Both the position numbers and the translations under genes were made by a program. Below the pieces are notes generated by a model. That model was given only the letters and a program-made list of their open reading frames with translations, did no database searches and was not told the origin of the DNA. Source: Bryobacterales bacterium (GTDB lineage Bacteria > Acidobacteriota > Terriglobia > Bryobacterales > Bryobacteraceae). From it: a stretch of 13,696 nt of DNA. Location: the NCBI GenBank assembly GCA_003142355.1, contig PLMF01000132.1, forward strand, positions 1,061 to 14,756, given 5' to 3'. This document shows positions 1 to 5,700 of the stretch, one piece after another. Positions within the stretch are counted from its first letter, which is position 1. Every line of letters starts with the position of its first letter.

Positions 1-1124
<1,124 letters not shown>

Positions 1125-1127
1125 CTA

Positions 1128-1187
1128 CTAGCACTTCTTCTTCTTAGGTTTTTTGACTTCCTTTTTTGGACTCTTGTCCTTGGACAC
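1128..1187 (-). CDS. Putative 19-aa lysine-rich mini-protein
   Basis: A GTG-started frame encodes MSKDKSPKKEVKKPKKKKC (GTG read as Met), with 10 lysines in 19 residues, one cysteine as the last residue, and a TAG stop. The reason to call it is the ribosome binding site: AGGGAGG at 1194-1200, six bases before the GTG, is the strongest Shine-Dalgarno sequence in this part of the window. It lies between the decayed glycosyltransferase gene (true stop at 1211) and the palindrome-rich thiC leader, all on the minus strand. No domain can be recognised. It may be a small basic nucleic-acid-binding peptide, a leader peptide, or a chance frame in an AAG/AAA-rich stretch. Conservation of the peptide would settle it. 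Confidence 0.4.
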   Translation of the reverse strand: MSKDKSPKKEVKKPKKKKC

Positions 1188-1209
1188 AGGAATCCTCCCT
1201 TATGTTGAG

Positions 1210-1215
1210 ATTATA
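1210..1215 (-). promoter_or_regulatory. Possible -10 element for the mini-ORF/thiC transcript
   Basis: The minus strand reads TATAAT here, 23 bases before the mini-ORF GTG. It overlaps the end of the glycosyltransferase remnant. No acceptable -35 hexamer lies 16-18 bases upstream, so this is a weak suggestion. Confidence 0.2.
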
Positions 1216-2037
1216 CTCTGTACTGGTACCCCCGCCACTCGATGGGTTCCCGAAAGCCGACGCGGCCAGCCCCAATTCAGCCAAGCGGTAGCCTTTGACC
1301 GAGGCGATCACCGACGCCGCCATGCCCCCGCAGTAAAAAATATGCGCGATGAGGCCGGGCCACCACTGGCGCTGGTTGTACACGCGTGTGATCGCCAACT
1401 GGCGGCGCATCCAGGAGAAAAACCGTGCGGCGGTGATGTGATCGAGGCACGGCGTCAGCGCGCCCGGCGCGTAAGCGATGGTTCCGCCGGCGGCGTGGAC
1501 CGCGGCGCTGAGCGCATAGTCGTCGCTGAGGGTGTTCTTCCAATACTCCGCCACCCGGGCCTCGAGAAACGTCTCCTTCCGGATGGCCATCGCGCCTCCC
1601 CAGGCGAAGCGGTTGTCGCCGGGCCCCAGAGTCCCCGCCGCCACCGCATCCCACACGCCTCGCATGAGCGTCCAAAACGTGGGAGGCACGGGTATGAACC
1701 AACGGTATCCGGTGGCGGCGCCCACGCCCGGCTCGCCCAGCGGCGCGGCCAGCGCCCGCAGCCAGCGGCGGGTCACGCGGCCGTCGGAATCGGCGAAGGC
1801 CAGGATCTGGCTGCACTTGCGCGCGGCGTGCACGGCCACTTGCAGGTTCTGCGCCTTCTCAGCCGTGTGCCGGCCGGCGCCGTGGGCCAGCACGATTTTG
1901 GCCCTGGCGGGGAGCACGCCCGGCGGTATGTCGGCGGCGGCGCGCGCCACCACCAGGAGTTCGTAGTCGGGATAGTCCAGCGAAGCCAGCGCCGCCAGCA
2001 GCAGCGCGGGGCCCGCGAAAAGCCAGTACCAGAACAC
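1211..2037 (-). pseudogene. Decayed GT2/GT21-like glycosyltransferase (internal deletions plus frameshift)
   Basis: The frame from a GTG at 2037 encodes a membrane-anchored GT-A glycosyltransferase resembling ceramide-glucosyltransferase/HpnI-type enzymes. Visible motifs are an N-terminal hydrophobic segment (residues 2-18), FADSDGRV with the DSD motif (81-88), TGYRWF (109-114), WGGAMAIRKE (146-155), SDDYAL (171-176) and RRQLAITRVY (211-220, like the family's Q/RxxRW box). Two things mark it as broken. The membrane segment runs straight into LASLDYPDYELLVV, so the usual first strand of the nucleotide-binding fold, about 40 residues, is missing. Near the end the frame reads SAFGN and then goes off-family, whereas the next frame gives PIEWRGYQYRV and TAA at 1211-1213. 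Restoring one base in the G-run at 1244-1246 joins SAFGN to PIEWRGYQYRV. About 50-60 residues before SAFGN also seem absent. Sequencing error could explain the single-base shift but not the deletions. Confidence 0.7.
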
Positions 2038-2045
2038 CAGACCGT

Positions 2046-2363
2046 CTACTTCCGGCCCTTACTCTTTGCCTTTGCCTTGGCCTTGGGCGCTTCCTCCACG
2101 ATCGGGTCGGCAGACACGACGGCCTCGGCCGCGGCGTCGTCGGGGCTGATCGACTTGAGGACTTCCTGAAACAGCGCCGCCTTGCGGAGATCCCCTTTGG
2201 ACGGCGGCACCTGCTCGTGACGGTAGTCGTGATCGCTGTGGCAGATGCGGCAGCGCACCTTGGCCGGTTCCCGGTTCAACACGGAAACCACCGAGTGGTT
2301 CATGATGCGCTTGCAGCGCACGCAATAATCGTCGATGTCGTCGCCCAGGCGGTATTCGGACAT
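2046..2363 (-). CDS. Small Cys4 (putative zinc-ribbon) protein with lysine-rich tail
   Basis: This 105-residue protein has two CxxC knuckles, CVRC (residues 14-17) and CRIC (38-41), 20 residues apart, the spacing expected of a treble-clef or zinc-ribbon metal site. HSDHDYRH (42-49) adds nearby histidines. The C-terminal end is low-complexity and strongly basic (KAKAKAKSKGRK, 94-105), as in proteins that contact nucleic acid. I do not recognise a named family. The ATG has AGGAGG five bases upstream, and that Shine-Dalgarno overlaps the TAG stop of the preceding gene (2373-2687), so the two are almost certainly translationally coupled. Its own stop lies 8 nt before the start of the glycosyltransferase remnant. 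Confidence 0.8.
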   Translation of the reverse strand: MSEYRLGDDIDDYCVRCKRIMNHSVVSVLNREPAKVRCRICHSDHDYRHEQVPPSKGDLRKAALFQEVLKSISPDDAAAEAVVSADPIVEEAPKAKAKAKSKGRK

Positions 2364-2372
2364 GCGGGCCTC

Positions 2373-2687
2373 CTAACTGGACGTGGACTGGCTGGCGGGT
2401 TCCGGTTCCGGCTGCTTGGGCTCGGGAAGCGCCCACTGGGCCGGCTCGAAACCCACGTACTTGCAGATGCGCAACTGGCCGGCTTCGGTCTCCACCAAAT
2501 CGCCTACCGCCAGCGGGTCTCCCGATTCGCGCAGGCCCCGCCAAGCGTCGTATTCGTTCAGCGCCTCCACTTGCCCGCGCTGTTCGTAGTCCCTGGGCTT
2601 GACCGAGGCGCAACCGGCGACGTGCGGCGCCCAGCGGAACTGCTGCCGTGGCGAATCCTTCATGCGGTAGATTCGATAGAGCGGCAT
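2373..2687 (-). CDS. Conserved-looking hypothetical protein, partner of the Cys4 protein
   Basis: A 104-residue soluble protein of unrecognised family. It starts MPLYRIYRMKDSPRQQFRW and has a basic, aromatic N-terminal half, a middle with EALNEYDAWRGLRESG (41-56) and VGDLVETEAGQLRICKYVGF (61-80), and a proline/glutamate-rich tail (88-100). No signal peptide or membrane segment is seen. The stop codon provides part of the ribosome binding site of the following Cys4 gene. No strong Shine-Dalgarno precedes its ATG; TACAAT sits 11 bases upstream and could be a -10 element, which would make the 5' leader very short. The IS110 element lies immediately upstream, so the original promoter region may have been altered by the insertion. 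Confidence 0.75.
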   Translation of the reverse strand: MPLYRIYRMKDSPRQQFRWAPHVAGCASVKPRDYEQRGQVEALNEYDAWRGLRESGDPLAVGDLVETEAGQLRICKYVGFEPAQWALPEPKQPEPEPASQSTSS

Positions 2688-2717
2688 AGCTCTACATTGT
2701 AATCGAACTCAGGTGGG

Positions 2718-2980
2718 ACAGACCATCGTTCTTCGTGGTCTGTTGGGATGGGCCTTCGGCCCGCGAAATTTCATGAAAAACTGGCATCATGGCAAAGGTG
2801 GGAGCGGTGAGGTCGATTTGGCAGTGGAGAAGTTGAGATTGTTGGTCTGTTTGACCCGGAGCATGCGCGCTCTGCGCGAATAATTGGGCGTCGTTCGTCT
2901 CCCTCATGGGAGCGGCTATAGCCACGTGACCCTGCCTGGGATTACCTTTTGGCATGCTCTCCGCTCCGACGAGGAGAAGC
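2718..2980 (+). ncRNA. Candidate bridge-RNA region of the IS110 element
   Basis: This stretch has no credible gene but several compact structures: arms ACAGACCA/TGGTCTGT around a 10-nt loop (2718-2743), GGGCC-TTC-GGCCC (2750-2762), CTCCC-TCAT-GGGAG (2899-2912) and the palindrome GGCTATAGCC (2914-2923). TGGTCTGTT occurs a second time at 2843-2851. IS110-group elements are known to express a structured bridge RNA from the non-coding end before the recombinase gene. The location and structure fit, but I cannot define the RNA ends, the target- and donor-binding loops or their guides. Confidence 0.35.
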
Positions 2981-4267
2981 ATGATGTCTTATCGAGTCGC
3001 AGCAGTGGACGTTCACAAGAAGATGTTGGCTGTAGTGGTGACGGACGTCGCCGGGGAAGGCGAGTATCAGTTTGAGCGCCGCAAGTTCGGCGCTACCCCC
3101 GATCAAACACACCTGCTGGCCCAATGGCTGGTGCAGCAGGAGGTTGAAGAAGTAGTCATGGAATCGACCGCGCAGTACTGGAAGCCGGTGTGGGGAGCGT
3201 TGGAGCGGTACTGGAAGCCAGCGCGCCAGAAGCGGGAGGGGGCCAGCAAGATGTGCGGCACGCTGCACCTGTGCCAAGCCAAGTCCAACCACGGGCCGCG
3301 TGGGCGAAAGAACGATTTTGCCGACGGCGAACGGATGATCAAGCGGCTGGTGGCGCAGGAACTGGTTTTGAGCTTCGTGCCGGATCCGGAACAGCGGCTG
3401 TGGCGAACGGTGACGAGGCGGAAGCACCAGTTGACGCGCGCCAAGGTGAGTTTTAAGAACCAACTGGAGAGTCTGTTGGAGCAGGCGCACATCAAGTTGT
3501 CGAGTTTTGTGTCGGATCTTCTGGGCGTCAGTGCGCGGCGCATGTTGAAGGCCCTGGCGGAAGGGGAAACCGACCCGGTCGCGCTGGCGGCTCTGGCCGA
3601 TCACCGGCTGCGGGCCACGCCGGAGCAATTGCGCGACGCGCTGGGTGCCTGCGCGGAACTGAATGGAGTTTACCGCCGGCTGCTGAAGATGGTGCTGGAG
3701 GAGTTGCAGGTGATCGAGACGCACATCGAGCAACTGGATCGGGAGGCCTTAGGCCTAATGCAGGAGCATCAGGACGTGGTGAAACGGCTGGCGGAAGTGC
3801 CTGGTTTCGGGGTGGATTCGGCACTGCAGATGATCGCCGAAGTGGGACCCAAGGCAGCGGCATTCCGATCGGAGAAGGCGCTGTCATCATGGGTGGGGGT
3901 GTGTCCGGGGAACGAAGAGAGCGCAGGGGAGTCGCACAGCACGCGTTCACCCAAGAGCAACCGCCCCATGCGGCGGCTTTTGAATCAGGCAGCTCAATCA
4001 GCGGTAAAGGTCAAAGGAAGTATATTTGAAGTGACGTTTAGCCGGCTGCTGCCGCGCCTGGGATACAAGCAGGCCATCTGGGCCATCGCCCATCGGCTTT
4101 GCCGAGTGCTTTGGCTGATTCTGCATAAGGGGGTCGGCTACGAGGAACGCGGTCCGGCGGTGAGTGCCAAGTCCAAGCGCACCCGCGCTGCGCGCATGAT
4201 CAGAGAACTCACCAAGCTCGGCTATCGCGTAGAAGGCGGACCACTTCCAGCGGTCACCCGGGCATGA
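2981..4267 (+). CDS. IS110-family transposase (DEDD recombinase)
   Basis: This 428-residue recombinase catalyses excision and insertion of the element. The N-terminal RuvC-like DEDD domain shows VAAVDVHKKMLAVVV (D10), VVMESTAQYWKPVW (E61) and GRKNDFADGERMIKRLV (D112, D115). A coiled middle region (about 135-260) follows. The C-terminal Transposase_20-type domain has VPGFGVDSALQMIAEVG (273-289), WVGVCPGNEESAGESHS (304-320) and the likely catalytic serine at about S320 in SHSTRSPKSN. The length is typical and no frame disruption is seen, so the gene appears intact. GAGGAG at 2971-2976 serves either ATG 2981 (4 nt spacing) or ATG 2984 (7 nt); an upstream in-frame ATG at 2954 has no ribosome binding site. 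A hairpin (4269-4294) follows the stop at once. Confidence 0.93.
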   Translation: MMSYRVAAVDVHKKMLAVVVTDVAGEGEYQFERRKFGATPDQTHLLAQWLVQQEVEEVVMESTAQYWKPVWGALERYWKPARQKREGASKMCGTLHLCQAKSNHGPRGRKNDFADGERMIKRLVAQELVLSFVPDPEQRLWRTVTRRKHQLTRAKVSFKNQLESLLEQAHIKLSSFVSDLLGVSARRMLKALAEGETDPVALAALADHRLRATPEQLRDALGACAELNGVYRRLLKMVLEELQVIETHIEQLDREALGLMQEHQDVVKRLAEVPGFGVDSALQMIAEVGPKAAAFRSEKALSSWVGVCPGNEESAGESHSTRSPKSNRPMRRLLNQAAQSAVKVKGSIFEVTFSRLLPRLGYKQAIWAIAHRLCRVLWLILHKGVGYEERGPAVSAKSKRTRAARMIRELTKLGYRVEGGPLPAVTRA

Positions 4268-4268
4268 G

Positions 4269-4294
4269 TGGCAGGTGGTTTTTCGACCCTGCCA
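4269..4294. repeat. 7-bp hairpin directly after the transposase stop
   Basis: TGGCAGG (4269-4275) and CCTGCCA (4288-4294) are perfect complements around a 12-nt loop that begins two bases past the stop codon. The T-run sits in the loop rather than after the stem, so it is not a classic terminator. It may be part of the right-end structure of the IS. Confidence 0.4.
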
Positions 4295-4324
4295 ACCTCG
4301 CGGTGGCGTTTCCAAAATAGTCGA

Positions 4325-4365
4325 CGCCATGCGCTGATGTCTCAAATTTGATACAGCGCATGGCG
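4325..4365. repeat. Perfect 12-bp inverted repeat enclosing a 10-bp palindrome
   Basis: CGCCATGCGCTG (4325-4336) and CAGCGCATGGCG (4354-4365) are exact complements. The 17-nt loop contains TCAAATTTGA (4342-4351), itself a perfect palindrome. It starts 58 bases after the transposase stop. It could be the target or right-end region of the IS110 element, some members of which insert in REP-like palindromes, or an operator. No T-run follows. Confidence 0.6.
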
Positions 4366-4386
4366 CGAATGGCCAGCCGATGTGGG

Positions 4387-4424
4387 GCAGGGTGGCACCC
4401 TGCGCGGCGGTTGCCAACCGCCGC
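4387..4424. repeat. Two abutting near-perfect palindromes (REP-like)
   Basis: GCAGGGTG-G-CACCCTGC (4387-4403) is followed without a gap by GCGGCGGTTG-C-CAACCGCCGC (4404-4424). Each has complete arm complementarity and a single-base centre. Two back-to-back GC-rich palindromes of this size are typical of REP/BIME-type intergenic repeats. Copy number elsewhere in the genome is unknown. Confidence 0.55.
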
Positions 4425-4432
4425 CGTCGCTC

Positions 4433-4500
4433 TGGCTTTGTTTCGTAATTTGGCCGGACGCGCTCGGCCGATCACCGCCCCCCCGTGAAAAACAAAGCCA
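4433..4500. repeat. 11-bp inverted repeat pair bounding 68 bp
   Basis: TGGCTTTGTTT (4433-4443) and AAACAAAGCCA (4490-4500) are exact complements 46 bases apart. The interior has a smaller stem, GGCCG/CGGCC (4452-4456 and 4465-4469). The layout resembles a very small MITE-like unit or a long-armed RNA hairpin. No target duplication is visible. I see no gene, and only weak promoter-like sequence, between here and the Xre start at 4671. Confidence 0.45.
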
Positions 4501-4670
4501 ATTCCAACCGGCATTCCACCCCGTGTGTTCGCGTGGCAAGAAGCGGTGGGAGAGGGAGATCCGAGACTGGAGGGACGGCGGAAATGGGGGTAGAGACTTA
4601 CCTCAACGGTGCGGGTAGCGTTGGAGCTGCGATAACATCGGGAACGGAGGCGATGGCGGAAAGCGAAGCC

Positions 4671-4970
4671 ATGAAGACGCGGCATGAAGTTCTGATGGAA
4701 GACCCGGAGTTCCGGAGACTCCTATCTATCGAGGCACTGGTGGCAGAGGCCTCGGAAGCCATTGCCAAACTGATGGCCGAGCAGAACGTGAGCAAGGCCG
4801 ACCTCGCCAGGCGGTTGAACAAGTCCCGTGCCTGGGTTACGCAATTGCTGAGCGGGAAGGCCAACATGACGGTGCGCGCTCTGGCAGAAGTGGTGTACAC
4901 GCTGGACGCGGAAGCGAAGCTTCATACCCAGGCGCCGAGTTGGATGCCCTCATGCGGCGGAGGTTTCTAG
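4671..4970 (+). CDS. Xre-family helix-turn-helix regulator
   Basis: A 99-residue DNA-binding protein. An N-terminal helical segment (MKTRHEVLMEDPEFRRLLSI) leads into a helix rich in Ala and Glu (22-37) and then a Cro/C1-type HTH: VSKADLARRLNKSRAWVTQL (40-59) followed by LSGKANMTVRALAEVVYTL (60-78). It is likely a repressor or antitoxin-like regulator of the operon it heads. ATG 4671 is chosen because the family-like N-terminus begins there; ATG 4653 is in frame but its GGAGG is only two bases away, and the frame remains open further upstream without family-like sequence. The stop is 11 nt before the MNT start, so the two genes are probably co-transcribed. Confidence 0.85.
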   Translation: MKTRHEVLMEDPEFRRLLSIEALVAEASEAIAKLMAEQNVSKADLARRLNKSRAWVTQLLSGKANMTVRALAEVVYTLDAEAKLHTQAPSWMPSCGGGF

Positions 4971-4981
4971 AGAGAGGGATA

Positions 4982-5329
4982 ATGGAAGCCGGCATGAGCA
5001 GAAACGAGACGATTCAGGAACTGGTGCGGCGGCTGGCGGAGTTCTATCAGCCGGAGCGCATCTACCTGTTCGGGTCCGCGGCCCGCGGCGAGGATGGTCC
5101 GGACAGCGACTTGGACCTGTGCGTCGTGCTGCCCGACGATGCTCCCGAAAGCCTGTACCGCGACCGGAGTATCCATGGGCGTTTTTGGGGTCTGGGAGCG
5201 GCGGTGGATGTAGTTCGGCTGGCCAGCAGCGATTTCGACGCGCGCGGGGCGCACGTAGCGGCTTCTCTGCCGGCCACCATCCTGCGCGAGGGGAGGCTGC
5301 TCTATGACGCCAGACGAGCTGCTGCGTAA
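4982..5329 (+). CDS. MNT-type nucleotidyltransferase (MntA-like)
   Basis: A 115-residue minimal nucleotidyltransferase. LFGSAARGEDGPDSDLDL carries GSx10DxD (G31, S32, D43, D45), and a third acidic residue is likely D76 in AAVDVVRL. In characterised MntA/HepT pairs this protein is the antitoxin and transfers AMP to the HEPN toxin. Here it overlaps the following HEPN gene by 26 nt, the usual arrangement. GAGAGAGG lies a few bases before ATG 4982; ATG 4994 (MSRNETIQ) with GGAAG upstream is an alternative start. The motif is complete, so the enzyme is probably active. Confidence 0.9.
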   Translation: MEAGMSRNETIQELVRRLAEFYQPERIYLFGSAARGEDGPDSDLDLCVVLPDDAPESLYRDRSIHGRFWGLGAAVDVVRLASSDFDARGAHVAASLPATILREGRLLYDARRAAA

Positions 5330-5699
5330 AGAAGCGGCGAAGTGGCTCTGGCAGGCGGCGAAGGACCGGAACGCCGCGCAGGTGTTGGTGGAACCGGAAC
5401 CGTCGCGCTCCGTGTTTCACAGCCAGCAAGCGGCCGAGAAGGCCGCTAAGGCATTCCTGACCTTTCACCAGATTCCGTTCCGGAAGACGCACGACCTGGC
5501 GGATTTGGGGTCGCAGTGCGCGAGTGTCGACCCGAGCCTGGAGCGGATGCTGCGGGAGGTCGCGGATCTTACGGATTATGCGTCGGCTTTTCGCTCTCCG
5601 GACGCGCCGTACGAGCCGGATGCGGACGAAGCTGCGGGCGCTTTGGCGACCGCTACCAAGCTATGCGACGAAATACGGCGGCGCCTCGAGGGCGGGTGA
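5304..5699 (+). CDS. HEPN-domain protein (partner of MNT)
   Basis: A 131-residue all-helical HEPN protein (PF05168-like). Characteristic segments are VFHSQQAAEKAAKAFLTFH (37-55), RKTHDLADL (60-68) and the DYASAFRSPDAPYEPD stretch (91-106). HEPN RNases use an Rx4-6H motif near the C-terminus. I do not find one here; the nearest candidates are RSVFH (35-39) and RKTH (60-63), with shorter spacing and in the wrong helix. The protein may therefore be a non-nuclease HEPN or use other residues. It overlaps the MNT gene by 26 nt. Its stop lies one base from the stop of the convergent methyltransferase gene, leaving no room for a terminator. Confidence 0.88.
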   Translation: MTPDELLRKEAAKWLWQAAKDRNAAQVLVEPEPSRSVFHSQQAAEKAAKAFLTFHQIPFRKTHDLADLGSQCASVDPSLERMLREVADLTDYASAFRSPDAPYEPDADEAAGALATATKLCDEIRRRLEGG

Positions 5700-5700
5700 G

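Larger units (their letters stand above)
2700..4320 (+). mobile_element. IS110-family insertion sequence (ends not determined)
   Basis: The element consists of one intact transposase gene (2981-4267) with about 290 nt of gene-free, hairpin-rich DNA upstream and a short 3' segment. IS110 elements have no conventional terminal inverted repeats and make little or no target duplication, so the ends cannot be placed from one copy; the coordinates given are approximate outer limits. The long non-coding stretch before the gene is the arrangement of the IS110 group, in which a bridge RNA specifying donor and target comes from that end. It separates core-type genes on the left from the defence and toxin-antitoxin genes on the right. 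Confidence 0.6.

Noticed and set aside
1153..2169. Plus-strand open frame of 338 codons
   Set aside because: It runs antisense across the glycosyltransferase remnant and the Cys4 gene, whose motifs are clear on the minus strand.
4485..4670. N-terminal extension of the Xre gene from an ATG at 4485
   Set aside because: The added 62 residues are low-complexity, overlap the inverted repeat at 4490-4500 and have no family-like features.
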